Shown: positions 23,521-35,150 of the stretch, one piece after another
Layout of the letters: each line of letters starts with the position of its first letter
How positions within the stretch are numbered: the stretch's first letter is position 1
Assembly: GCA_958450325.1 (NCBI GenBank)
Contig: OY288254.1
Coordinates: forward strand, 34,109,577-34,173,576
Reading direction: 5' to 3'
DNA: 64,000 bases
Source: Agrostemma githago
Taxonomy: Eukaryota; Streptophyta; Magnoliopsida; Caryophyllales; Caryophyllaceae
Made by a program: the position numbers and the translations under genes
Notes under the pieces: model-generated
What the model was told of the DNA's origin: nothing
What the model saw: only the letters and a program-made list of their open reading frames with translations
The model's database searches: none

Positions 23521-24282
23521 TCCCATTTTGCCTCTTCTTCGTCTTGTGAGCCCACCCAACCACTTTATACCCCCTCCCAACCTCCTTACCTATCCTTGCA
23601 CATACCATATGACCCATGTACCTCATTTACATACCCTAACCTCATTTTCTCTTCACTTTACACCGAAATTCACATCAAATCCCACACCCCCCCCTCACAC
23701 CATTACTACCTCAACCATGCGATACTTTCAAGTTTGAAGCGGGTTGACAATGACGAAGACAAGCAAAGTGCCTATATTGATCATTGAGACAATGGAGCGA
23801 GTGAGTTGCTAACCGATGGGTACGACAACTATCCTTTCTTTTCCGTCTTTTGTCGCTTGTTTTCACTTGTTTGTCCCCTTCCCCTTGTACACTTTTGTGT
23901 CATGGTAGCCTTCGAGGCCTTGGTAGTTGTTGCTCCCGACTCTCGATGACGTGACTACATCGAGAGTCATTTCAAAATCCAAATTTTACAAGCTTTTCAC
24001 CCTTTTTTTTTGGATTTAGTCGGATTTAGGCGGAATCCGGGCTAGTTGACTTGATTACACCTAGTCCTCCCCTCCCATTTCCTTTTATTTCCTTCTTTTT
24101 ATTTTCTTCCCCCATCCATATCTTTTCTCGTCTCGGCCCATGGTGACTTGACTACACCCCGGCCGGACACATTCTACCATTTCTTCACTTTTATCTTTGA
24201 TTTTTAGCTTTATTTTCGTATTTTCTTTTCTTTTCTTTTGTATCTCCGCACACTACGATCGAGCATGAGGACATTGCTCGGT

Positions 24283-24297
24283 TTAAGTGTGGGGGAG
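24283..24297 (+). other. Internal PPT-like tract
   Basis: TTAAGTGTGGGGGAG is identical to the 15 bases at 26044-26058 that abut the 3' LTR. It lies 1761 bp upstream of them. The relative at 42.9-48.3 kb has the same pair (44969-44983 and 46735-46749, 1766 bp apart). Confidence 0.75.
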
Positions 24298-26059
24298 CGA
24301 TATTCTAGTATAGTATAGTTTATTTTCTTAGTTTTTTCGAAAAATCTTTAAAAACCCTAAAAATTTGAAAAAACATCACAAAAATCAAAAAGATTTTCTT
24401 TTTGTATCTTTTTCTTTTGTGTCCCTGTGCCGTATATTTGTTTTGTTGTGTGTTTTGCCTCCCCATTTCCTTGTAGGTTCCGCGATCGTCGTCAAGTTTC
24501 GAAAAGCAGGACATCCGGTAATATCTCTTTATTTCTTTCTCCTTTTTCCTTTTGTGGAGTTTGGAGGATCTGTTATGATTGTGTGTGCTCGGGCGGAGCT
24601 TTTTGAAGTTTGTAGTTGATGTGGTTGCTTGTTTGGAAGCTTCGGGGTGGTGATTGTTTATTTTGTGTGTTTGCTTGTTTGTTTGTCTTGTTTTGTTTTG
24701 TTTTGTTTGTCTCTTTTTCTCTCGTTTTCGTCATGTCTTTGTTTTGTGTTGTGTAGTTTGTCATGTGTGTAAACGGCTTTTGAAAACCCGGTTTAGAGGC
24801 TAGGGTGCAAGTGTTTACTTTCCCTTTTTAGTAGGATGAATCGAGTCTTGGACTTAGGTCTAGTAGAATGACCCTAAATCAATGATTTCGTTGGTCCTTT
24901 ACCTTGAGTGCACCTAGCTTACTAGGGATTTACTGCGGGATTTGCATTTTGACCATTATGATCACCCACGGTGTGAAAAGGCCTTGGTTGCCGAGTCCCG
25001 TCCCTTAGGTGACCATGTTTGGGATTGTTTGATTAGTCCAAGTTCTCTCCTTTTTATGTGTTTGAAGGGAAGGCGCAGTCCCGACTCACCCATTCACCTA
25101 CCTCCTACACATATCCACACAATAAATTTGCAATTTGTTGAAATCTCTCTTTCTTGTTGCAAAAAGAAATGTCTACAACTCATATCAAGCCAAAAAGGGC
25201 AAAGAAAAGAAAAAGAAAGAAAATGAAAGAAAGAAAAGATTGAAGAAAAAGAAAAGGCACAAAAAGCCAAGAAAAAGAAAATAGAAAAGAAGAAAAAGAA
25301 ATGGCATATCAAAACAAAGCAAAAATATAAAAGAGAAAGAAAAATGCCAAAAGATAACCCGTCCCACAAAAAGTGTCCCCACATCTCAAAAATAAGCCTT
25401 TTACCGACTATTAACGTGAAGAGCCTACCAAAGGACCGAGTCCCTAGGATGGATGATAGCGGTAATGGTCGGTCTTCCCTCATTTTGCATTGATATCCAC
25501 CTTTTTACTTGGACTAGTTAGGTGGTTTCGGGCATGGGACGACCCTCTTGGCGCATCGCTAAAGGGGGCGGGGTCTCACTTACCTACAGTGTCGACTAAC
25601 ACCGTGGTTCATCCCTTTTCCACTCCGCCGATCGTCCCGTAGTACGTTCTTAGAAAGTTAGGAGGACCTAGGTAAGTTACCAACGTTTTTGTTGCTTTAT
25701 CGTCATACTATTAGGGTTTAGTTCATCTTGGTTTTGTATTGCTAGCTCGCGAACGTTGTCACTCGCCTCGAGTCCTAAACCGGTGCTTCTTTCTCCGCTT
25801 GTTTGAGGGAGGCGGTATTTTTTTTCTTTTGGGTGCAACCGATTATTTGTTTGTTTGTATGTTTGTTTGTTTATGTGTTTTGTGTCCGGTTGCATCAGCA
25901 GTTTTGTCGCAAGACCCCACTTGCCTTGCGGAGTGCACATTTCCTCTAAGTGTACTCGCGTGAGTTGAAAGGGCGTAGGGTGCGCTAATACCCACTCGGC
26001 TAGTTTAGTAGTTAGTATGTGCTTACTCGAGGGCGAGTAAGGGTTAAGTGTGGGGGAGT

Positions 26060-27622
26060 TGATAAGTGTAGTTTGTAGTGCCTAATTTGCTGTGTTTTGG
26101 TTCCGTTTTCCTTGTGGAATCGCTCCTTGGGAGCGGTTTATGGGCTACTTATGCTTCATTTAGTTCGTTTCAGGTTCCCGAGACCATTCATGAAGAGTTG
26201 GAACGATTCCGACTCGATACATACACTTTTTGGAGCCAACGAAGTGAAGGTACGATCACTCGGTGCCTTGGATTCGATCCCAAGACCTTGGGACCCATTC
26301 CCGATCCCCTTAGGCCCGATCCCGAGTCCCGAGAATAGATGGCAACCGTAGCTTTTTCCATATGCCAAATGTATTTTTTGTACTAGTGTGAGAAGCAAGG
26401 AGGGACCAAAAAGATCTTAAAAGAGGCCTACAAGGTCCTTCCCGGGCGGGATAATGCCTTCCCGACCGGGAAGGAAGGTACAAAAACAAGTGCCGCTGAC
26501 TTGAGCTCTTCCCGACCAGGAAGGTGGCTTCCCGGCCGAGACCGACCACTTCCCAACCGAGACCACCTCTTCCCGACTGGGAAGGCCCACCTGCAGCCCC
26601 GCGCTTCTTTCTTTCTTCTCCTTTCCTCTTGTAACCCTATATGTACCCTTCCTCTTGTATTCTTATGTTATGTTCTTCATTACCCATTAAACCCTAGACT
26701 ACTTTAGGTTAGATTAGCTTAGATTAGTGTAGATTAGTCCTTAATTACTCCTTAATCTAGTGATTACTCTTTTATTATTGGATCTCTTCAAGAATCTACC
26801 AAGATTGACAACCTTGGTGGAATTGTTTGAGTTTTCATCTATGCAAGTGTTCATCTTTTCCATTCATCTAGTTTGGTATAATCTTTCCTTTCTCTTTTCC
26901 TTTAATCTTTCAAGTTTCAATCTTTGATTATTGTTCATTGTTCTTGTTATTCCATTATGAATGTTTTGTTGTTTGTGTTGATTTCTTTTGTTATGGTAGG
27001 ATTAGTTTAGTTATGTTTGAGTAGTCTTGTTGTGGGGTTAGTAGGGGGATTAAGTGTTGATTATGGATTATTAGGGTTTGATTGTGGGTAAAGGTGGATT
27101 CTTTGTTACTAGTCACATATTAAGAGCACCATGTGTTTGTTGAATTACTTGTTAGAGTAGTAGTTGCAAATGCTCCTCTTGCTTGTCTTCCTCTTCTCAT
27201 TGTGTGATTGATTTGTGGTTGAATCCTTGTGTACTGGGTGACAACTTGCATAAGTATTCGGGTTTTGTCTTTGACACGAGAGTGCGGGCATTGGTCTATG
27301 TAGCGAGAGTCCGGACCGACCTTAGTAACTAGGTGAAACCTACACCCTCGATCTCTCAGCTATCCTACTACACTTATGAACCTGACCTAACCCTACCCTT
27401 TCCTTATTTGATTTCCTCGTTACCTTAGTCGTAGCCTTAGTCTTCTTCCCTTCTTATCATTCTTGTCTAGTTTAGCTCGTTGACCTAGTCCCGTATTTGG
27501 GTGACCTTAGTCTAGACGCCTCTTACCGTCCCCGTGGATTCGACCCGACTTACCCTATCTACGTGTTAGGTGTAGTTGGTTATTATTTGACGGTGGGGAT
27601 CCACGGCAAATCCCTACCATCA
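26060..27622 (+). repeat. 3' LTR of the 7.7-kb element
   Basis: 1563 bp, very similar to the 5' LTR. It differs by scattered substitutions, a block of about 40 bp replaced near 26338-26395, and a changed TATA motif (TATATGTA). The divergence is visible but modest. Confidence 0.93.
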
Positions 27623-27627
27623 ATCAA

Positions 27628-28581
27628 TACCCCCAATCTGTTAAGGTTCATAGAGAGAGGAGTAGATGTGGTAAAGAATGGAAATGGTGATTATTAATTT
27701 TACATAATTTTATATGAGATGTACATATATCAACTAGTTATCCATGTACAAATTTCACCATGTACAACAAATATTAACTTATGTGCATCAAAATGGACAC
27801 TGCCTTATCCATCATAGGATATTAGAATTTTGAGTGTACATAAAGTAATTTTCAGTGTACATAGGGTATTATATGTTGTACATAACGAAATTAATCAAGT
27901 AATACAAATTCATTTCAGCTAGAGATTTGAGCTCACCTCTTCATCCTTAAGTGTTTTGAGAAACATAATCCACCCAATGATACAGTACAAAATTCCAATA
28001 TTGCCATTGGAGTTCAAACAAGTTAAACCTAATGAGCAACCAGCCCATAATCTAGAGGCATAAGGGCAACCAACCCATCAAATATTTTATTTTTTGACCT
28101 TTAATCTACTACTGATTATCTATAAATAAGTTTAAGATAACTTTGTTAAAAGTTAAGTGAATTGGGAGCAAAACAGGTTGCAAGTTTGAGGTGTGCAAAT
28201 TCAAGGAGAAAAGACATTGTCTGATTAGGCATGGACAATAAATGCAGCAACAAAAGCACATTTCCTCCTTTGAGGGTCACATGAGAGTCTTTCTCACCCT
28301 TGGAGTCCAAGTAACACGTGAGGACAATTACAATTAAAGAGGAGCATGCCTAAGGGGACAAATCTAATTTGTACTCAACTTTGCATTAATGATGTATTGT
28401 ACTTAGTTTTCTTTGTCTGATTTCTTTTATGTACCCTCGAGGCCATTGATGCTCACTTGGGCTAACGTGTTTATTGGCTTGCTACACCTTGAACTTGTTA
28501 CGTATTCGGCTGAATTGTAGTTCAAAGCTTGTCATTATCTAAAGATTTGATACACATATTATTAATAACCCTAAAGAGACA

Positions 28582-28649
<68 letters not shown>

Positions 28650-29552
28650 TATGTGCTGTATAAATTATGTGCAATAAAAAAAATGTCTATATGTCTCAAA
28701 ATATAATCAAGTAAATATAATCAATATAATCAAGTAATACAAAAAAGTTATGTACAGTATAAATTATGTCGTATGTTATGTACAATAAAAAAGTCTCTGA
28801 TTTAATATATATACTACCTTAATATAAACAATCAAATGCAATAAAAATTGAATAGTCTTGTATATGCAAAAATCATCTTTACTCTGAAATGACAAGTTGG
28901 CTGTGGTACTCGAGGATGAAAAATTCATCATTACTTTGCAGTCATCATTACTGTACTTCGGAGTGGGTATACTCTATATGTACTTCAAGTATAGCACTTT
29001 ATATGTACATATATCCTTTAAAAGAAACACTGCTTTCAGACATGTATCATGTACAACGCACATTTACTTATGTAAACCAAAACACAGTATAACTTTATGT
29101 ACAACACAGTATAACTTTATGTACATAGTATATTTACTGTTTTAATATACAAAAATTACATTAACATTAAAACAATTTTAAAACACACCATTAATAGTAG
29201 TTTAAATATAGAATCGACAGTGTTATACCTTTGAATATGTGCAGTACAACTTATATACAACAAATCGTAAGTTATGTAACACTACTTTGATTCAATATGT
29301 ACTACAACTTAATAGAGTATACCATAATCAATACTTTGAAATGAAAAGTCGGCTGAGGTAGTTGAGTATGAAAAAGTAAAGATTACTTTGCAGTCAGTAT
29401 TACTTTAGAATATTAAAAATAGTTTTTTATGGTTAAAATAATACTCTTACTCTATACTTTGACAGTGCTATACCTATTATGTATAGTAAAACAACAAAAC
29501 ATAGAAGAATAAACTCCCTTTGTGAGTATTTAATACCCCAACTCCATTTCAA
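27628..29552. other. AT-rich spacer with MULE-type repeats
   Basis: It begins with a short open stretch (NLLRFIERGVDVVKNGNGDY, ending at 27697) that may be the last codons of the gene fragment cut by the 7.7-kb element. Then come minisatellite-like units near 27730-27870, unremarkable sequence to 28580, the (AT)n run, and a block at 28870-28960 repeated in diverged form near 29325-29405. No gene was recognised. Confidence 0.5.
28586..28646. repeat. (AT)n microsatellite
   Basis: About 30 uninterrupted AT units. Confidence 0.97.
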
Positions 29553-29559
29553 AAAAAAT

Positions 29560-29663
29560 CTTTAGCAAATTTTTCCTTAGTACCTCCAATGAATTGGTGC
29601 AAATTATGTGTTCATTAACTTGCACTAATTCATCTAAGGTACTAAAGACAAATCAGCTAAATA
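29560..29663. repeat. Imperfect palindrome made of a ULP-domain piece
   Basis: The arms 29560-29604 and 29619-29663 are imperfect inverted copies around a spacer of about 14 bp. Each arm codes a version of the motif SLVD-SLVP-NWCKF of the ULP N-terminal domain, the left arm on plus and the right arm on minus. Confidence 0.65.
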
Positions 29664-30344
29664 ATTTATTTGCATGGTACTTGATGAATAATTATAATTA
29701 TTTCTAATTAAATAATGCAAAGAGGAATGTATTGTGGTTGTGGGTGTGGGTGTGCTTTCGTCAATTTATGCTGTAAATGGCAAAAAGTCATTAATTAGAA
29801 AAAAAAAGAAGGTATACATGGGGAAGGTATAACTGGTGTAGGTATATATGGAATAATATAAATGCTGATGTATATACACGCGTCAAGAGCATCCTTTCCC
29901 AAAATGACAAACGTGTCCAAGTACAATTGTATCTCCACTGTATGTTTTTATATCGTCAATGTGAAAACTGTCATTAATTTGTACTGGGGAAGGTATTTTC
30001 TAGGGAAGATAATTTTTTGGGGAAGGTATGTCATTAAATGCTTCACTGTATATTGTATCTTACGGTGGTTGAATAGACATTGTTTTAACTATGTACGGAG
30101 TATAAAATTTGAACATATGTGCAACAGATATTATGTTATGTACATCAAAACATACACTGTTATAACTATGCATAAATTGCGAACATGTGCAACAGATATC
30201 AACTTATGTACATTAAAACAGACACTACTATTTTAACTATGTAAAAATATCAATATGTACAACAGATATCTACTTATGTACACCAAAACAAACACTATTT
30301 TAACTATGTATTGTAAAATTAAAATTTATATTCCAATTTACATC
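29664..30344. other. Spacer with GGGGAAGGTA block and minisatellite units
   Basis: It holds GGGGAAGGTATxT motifs (29820-29850, 29985-30040) that recur at 31990, 33095 and 35058. About three minisatellite units follow (30085-30310, plus orientation). Confidence 0.6.
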
Positions 30345-31889
30345 ATCACCATCACTAGAGAAGAATCCATCAGGTTGTTTCATATAAACCTCTTCTTCTA
30401 GATCTCCATTGAGAAATGCCGTTTTCACATCCATCTGATGTAGCTCGAAATCAAAATGAGCTACTAATGCCATGACAACTCGGAGAGAATCTTTCTTGGA
30501 TACAGGAGAGAAAGTCTCTGTGTAATCGATTCCTTCCCTTTGATTAAATCCTTTAGCAACGAGTCTTGCCTTATGCCTCTCGATGTTGCCGAGCGAGTCT
30601 TTCTTTGTCTTAAAGACCCACTTACATCCAATGGTTTTTGCACCATCAGGCAACTCGACGAGATCCCAGACTCCATTAGATGCCATAGAATTCATCTCAT
30701 CTTTCATAGCATTCATCCATAAGTTTGAATCTGTAGAACTTACGGCTTGTGAAAATGACAAAGGATCATTATCGGCTTCAACACAATAATCCAATTCTTG
30801 TAAATACACCATAAAATCACCAGAAATTGCTGTTTTTTTTTCTCGGGTAGATCTTCTTAATGGAGCATGTTCACCCTCGGGTGGACCTTGTTCACCCTCG
30901 GGCCGAACCTCCTCAGTCTCTACCACATTTCGTTCAGCAGTATGTGGAGTTTCTTTATTTGGTCGTTTAACACTCGGTTGGACTTGAGGAGTGTGAATGA
31001 CGACCAACCGAACACCTGAGTCAGATGGTGGAACTTCATTGTGATCCTTTTCAGGAATAATTTCCCGAAATTGATCACTCCCACTGATCAAGTCATTCTC
31101 AAGAAATTTAGCATTTCTCGATTCCACAATTCTAGTGCTGTGAGATGGACAATAGAATCTATAACCCTTAGACTTCTCGGCATATCCAATGAAATACCCA
31201 CTAATAGTCCTTGGATCAAGTTTCTTTTCTTGTGGGTTATAAATTCTCACTTCAGACGGACATCCCCAAATGCGTATATGTTGCAAACTCGGTTTCCAAC
31301 CTTTGAATAACTCAAAAGGTGTCTTAGAGACGGCCTTGGTAGGAACCCGGTTTAATATATACGCTGCCGTTTTGAGAGCATCAACCCACAAAAATGATGG
31401 AAGATTAACATTACTTCGCATACTCCGCACCATGTTAATTAATGTCCGATTTCTTCTTTCTGCTACACCATTCTGGTCCGGAGAACCAGGCATGGTGTAT
31501 TGGGCAACAATCCCATGCTCTTGAAGAAATTTAGCTAATGGACCATGTGCTTGTCCGTTCTCGGTGTATCTACCATAGTACTCACCACCTCGATCTGATC
31601 TTACGATTTTAATGCGCTTATCGCATTGGTTTTCTACTTCAACCTTAAACAATTTAAAGGCATCTAAAGCTTCGTCTTTGGAACGAAGTAAGTAGAGATT
31701 CATATATCGCGAAAAATCATCAATGAAGGTGATAAAGTATTTTGGATCATTAGCGTTCATGTCCGGACAACAAATATCCGTGTGTATGATTTCTAATAAC
31801 TCAGAACTCCTCTTAGCACCAGTTTTATGAGTATTAGTTTGCTTTCCCTTAATGCAACTAATACAATTCTCGAAATCGGTGAAGTCTAA
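30345..31889 (-). mobile_element. Ty1/copia pol fragment, truncated at both ends
   Basis: A minus-strand reading frame open throughout. It starts in the pre-integrase zinc-binding end (CISCIKGKQTNTHK), passes through the integrase core (IHTDICC, FIDDFSRY, VRSDRGGEY, SPDQNGVAERRNRT, so D-D-E are in place) and the hinge (PLRRSTREKK), and enters RT (GCKWVFKTKKDS, QMDVKTAFLNG, EEEVYMKQPDGFF), where it ends abruptly. Gag, protease, the YVDD part of RT, RNase H and both LTRs are missing. The 1.5-kb fragment has no internal stop, so it arrived recently or as a single late capture. MULE-type repeats flank it on both sides, and no target duplication was seen. Confidence 0.9.
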
Positions 31890-32800
31890 GGTACTAAGTA
31901 CCCCTTCTTATATTCCACTACGTAATGTATATATTCCACTACGTAATGTATATATTCATATTCCATCTAAAGATATCATAAAGTCTAGGTGGGGAAGGTA
32001 TAACTGGGGTAGGTACTTATGGTTGTTGTAGGAACTCCCGTTTATTCAGAAAGTAACTTATGTACACCCGTTTATCAACTTATACGCATTCCTTATGTTC
32101 AGTACAAAGTAACTTATACTGTAAATGAGAAAAAGAAGGTATATATGGAAGAAAGCATCCTTGCAATGGTTGAATCATTAATAATAATTCCTGATTTATA
32201 TACCAAATTTGACATTACAAATTTATATATTTACATATCATCTATACATAATCAATGTAAGATACTTAGAGTTGACATTTTACTTGCTTCAAATGATAAG
32301 TTATATACACTATATTATTAATTATGTATATCATTTTACTAGTGTATATATTTCTATATTAGTTGTACATAACCCATCTTTACGAAATTAATACATTTGT
32401 AACTTTGTTGTACATACAGTGATTGAATCAAATTTTCTGTTGAATTGCGTTAATAATTCCTTGTGTACATATTTCTAGTACGTAATGTATATATGTAAAT
32501 ATTACATATACATATCCCCATATTAGATTTACATATCTCAACAAGTTATACATATTACTCCGAGGAAGACAAGGTGAATTCAGTGAAGGAAGAATTGTCC
32601 ACGCTTCATCCCGAGCTACTTCTATTCCTAAACAAGCTGAAACAGCTTTATGTACACGCAGATAGTGCAACGTCAAAGAGTGCCAACGAGAAATGCCAGT
32701 ATTATATGTGGAGACAGGCATTCCCTGTGAAGGACGAAGGGAGAATATACTTGAACTCAACCCGGGTATATTCAACACGTTATACCCTCACGGCTTTGTA
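31890..32800. other. Repeat-rich spacer, possible small captured fragment
   Basis: 31900-32570 is AT-rich with GTACATAACCCATCT modules. 32560-32780 is higher in GC and open on both strands (plus: NSVKEELSTLHPELLLFLNK; minus: HYLRVHKAVSACLGIEVAR). It may be a captured piece of coding DNA; no family was recognised. Confidence 0.4.
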
Positions 32801-32935
32801 CCATTCAAGGGACTATAACAGTATCACATACCCCTGTGTTGATAACAGATCAACACAAAACTTGAACTTGCACCAATTCATCTGAGGTACTAAAGACTAA
32901 TCAACTAAAGATTTTTTTTGAATAGTGCGTGATGA
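32801..32935 (-). pseudogene. Fragment of ULP N-terminal domain
   Basis: On the minus strand it reads SLVD-SLVPQMNWCKFK followed by VDLLSTQGYVI. It closely matches 34640-34735, so the two are copies of the same fragment. It is too short to be functional. Confidence 0.6.
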
Positions 32936-32989
32936 AATAACTCCATGAACATCTTTATTTCTCATTCAATTAAATAATAATTAGTTTTC

Positions 32990-33480
32990 AACGCATAGGT
33001 GTTTGCGTGTTTGTGGATGTGTTTTTATATTGTGAATATGAAAACATTCATTAATTTGAAATGCTCCACGCGTTATATTGTAATTAATTTGTAATGGGGA
33101 AGGTACTTTTTGGGGAAGGTATGTCATTAAATGCTCCACGCGTTAAAAGCATCATTTCCCATAATAACAAAGTTGTCCATGTACATTGTATACTGCATCT
33201 TCACTGTACATGTACAACATTGAACATGTGTGCAACAGATATAATGTTACGTACATCAAAATATATATTGTTATAACTATGCATAAATTGTGAACATGTG
33301 CAACAGATATCAACTTATGTACATCAAAAGAGACACTATTTTTACTATGTAAAAATATCAATATGTACAACAGATATCTACTTATGTACATCAAAATAGA
33401 CACTACTTTAAATATGTAAAAATATCAACATGTACAACAGATATCAAGTTATGTACATCAAAACAGACGGTGCTTTAACT
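32990..33480 (+). repeat. Block repeated at 34960-35440
   Basis: The sequence from the GTGTTTGCGTGT stretch through GGGGAAGGTACTTTTTGGGG, the ACGCGTTAAAAGCATC stretch and the first minisatellite units recurs with few differences 1.96 kb downstream. A shorter, more diverged version is at about 29970-30290. Confidence 0.8.
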
Positions 33481-34100
33481 ATTTACAGATTAGAGAAGTC
33501 ATTAATTAGAGAAAAAAGAAGGTCCACATACAGTGATTGAATCAAATTTAACAAATTTTTAGCTTTACTGTACATACAGTGATTGAATTAAATTTTCTGC
33601 TGAATTGCGTTAATAATTCTTGATGTACATATTTTTAGTACATAATGTATATATGTAAATATTACATGTTTATATGTAAATATAACCTATATATTACAGT
33701 TATTAAATCATATTTTTTGCTGAATTACGTTAATAACTGTTGATGAACAAATTTGCACTACATATTTTATTATATTATTTAAATATCACATGTACATAAT
33801 CTATCTAAGGACATCATTATACATAATTCCATATTAGATGTACATATCTCAACTAGTTATACATATTTGAGTGGCCATATTTTACTAGTGTCAAATCATA
33901 AATTATATAGAGTATACCCTATATAATTACTCCGTATGTATTGTCATATTCTTAATTAAAAAACAAAAGGTACAGTATATAGGTCACTAGGTGATACATA
34001 TTAAAGTGATTCATTGTACATATTTCTATATTACTTGCACATAACACTTTTCAGCACCTAAAAGAAAACGAAAGATTACAAGTACAACTGAACTAATGTA
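33481..34100. other. AT-rich spacer, GTACATAA module
   Basis: No gene. It contains repeated TGAATTGCGTTAATAA segments (also at 32450 and 33600) and the TACAGTATATAGGTCA stretch, also found at 350-365. Confidence 0.5.
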
Positions 34101-34790
34101 ATATGTCTGTAACGGTATCACATAACCCTTCCCAAATGTTCAGAGAGTTTAGCTTCCTCCTTTATCGTCTTTGTCATTGTCTTTTGCGTCCGATACGACA
34201 TAGTTGAGAACGCACGAACGGTATCACTGTTTCTATACTTCATCCTTTGAAGATAGATGAAAATAAAAATCATTATAGGTCCATCAAAGTACTTGTTTAT
34301 TTGCTCAGTTGCATTTCCCTGCCACATATCAGTATCTTTAAGCTAGGAATTGAACTAACACTCCCATGTATAAAAACAGAGCATATGTAAACGATGAAAT
34401 TCCTCTTGAATAAATCTCCACCCTCCTTCTGGTTAACCAAGATGTGTTGGAGAATTGGGTTTGACATCTTACCACCCTTAAACTGATCCCTAAATGTCTT
34501 AACCAAATGACGATACTTAATAGATTTATCATCATATTCAGCGAGAACAACGTCAGTAAATCACTATGGGACACATTGACGTGGTTCTCGCTGAATATGA
34601 TGACAAATCTGATGAGTATTGAACTTCAAATATAACGGTATCACATAACCCTCTGTTGATAACAGATCAACACAGGACTTGAACTTGCACCAATTCATCT
34701 GAGGTACTAAAGACGAATCAACTAAAGATTTTTTTTTTGGAATAGTGCGTGATGAAATAACTCCATGAACATCTTCAGTTCTCATTATTA
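34101..34790 (-). pseudogene. Rearranged remnant of ULP N-terminal domain, third copy
   Basis: Minus-strand frames read FTDVVLAEYDDKS, then FKRNFIVYICSVFIHG, SLKIL, and DGPIMIFIFIYLQRMKYR, in the order seen in copy B, but with the SLVD-NWCKF part missing and replaced near 34640-34735 by a separate piece. At 34522-34610 the AEYDDKS codons are present on both strands as an inverted repeat. Stops and frame changes occur throughout. Confidence 0.7.
34522..34610. repeat. Inverted repeat, 34-bp arms, within the ULP remnant
   Basis: Arms 34522-34555 and 34577-34610 match at 32 of 34 positions around a 21-bp spacer. Both arms code the conserved VVLAEYDDKS peptide, on opposite strands. Confidence 0.9.
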
Positions 34791-35150
34791 ATTAAATTTA
34801 ATAATAAAGTAGTACTTTTTAACGCTTATGATAATATTTTTATAGTAGTTGCAGATGATAATATTTGAATTATAAAATATTGTAGAATATAATATTTATA
34901 AATTACATGATAATATTTTGATAGATGTAGGGTTGTAGTAGGGGACGGAAGGATTATGGATGTGTTTGCGTGTGTGTGGATGTGTTTTTATACTGTGAAT
35001 ATGAAAACTGTCATTAATTTGAAATGCTCCATGCGTTATACTGTAATTAATTTGTACTGGGGAAGGTACTTTTTGGGGAAGGTATGTCATTAAATGTTTC
35101 ACGCGTTAAAAGCATCAATTCCCATAATAACAAAGTTGTCCATATACATT
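34791..35150. other. AT-rich spacer and left part of duplicated block
   Basis: No gene. From about 34960 it repeats the block at 32990-33480. Confidence 0.6.

Larger units (their letters stand above)
22982..26059 (+). other. Non-coding internal region of the 7.7-kb element
   Basis: Apart from the palindrome cluster and internal PPT it holds T-rich stretches, a long purine-rich (AAAG/GAAA) tract at about 25190-25345 and moderately conserved sequence shared with 43.9-46.75 kb. No pol coding is seen on either strand. Confidence 0.7.
19958..27622 (+). mobile_element. Non-autonomous Ty3/gypsy-like LTR element, complete, TSD ATCAA
   Basis: 7665 bp: 5' LTR 19958-21505, internal 21506-26059, 3' LTR 26060-27622. 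The target duplication ATCAA is at 19953-19957 and 27623-27627. LTRs begin TGATAAGTGTAG and end CTACCATCA. The primer site TGGCGTCGTTGCCGGGGA just after the 5' LTR fits tRNA-Asp with one mismatch, as in Athila/Tat-type elements. The PPT GTGTGGGGGAG abuts the 3' LTR. The internal region has broken gag-like reading frames and no protease, RT, RNase H or integrase, so it is a LARD-like derivative. A truncated relative lies at about 42925-48293. Confidence 0.93.

Noticed and set aside
25094..25483. Minus-strand ORF rich in Phe and Leu, looks membrane-like
   Set aside because: It is the complement of a purine-rich AAAG tract, and the composition explains the apparent hydrophobicity. The same holds for 45801-45998 and 59938-60197.
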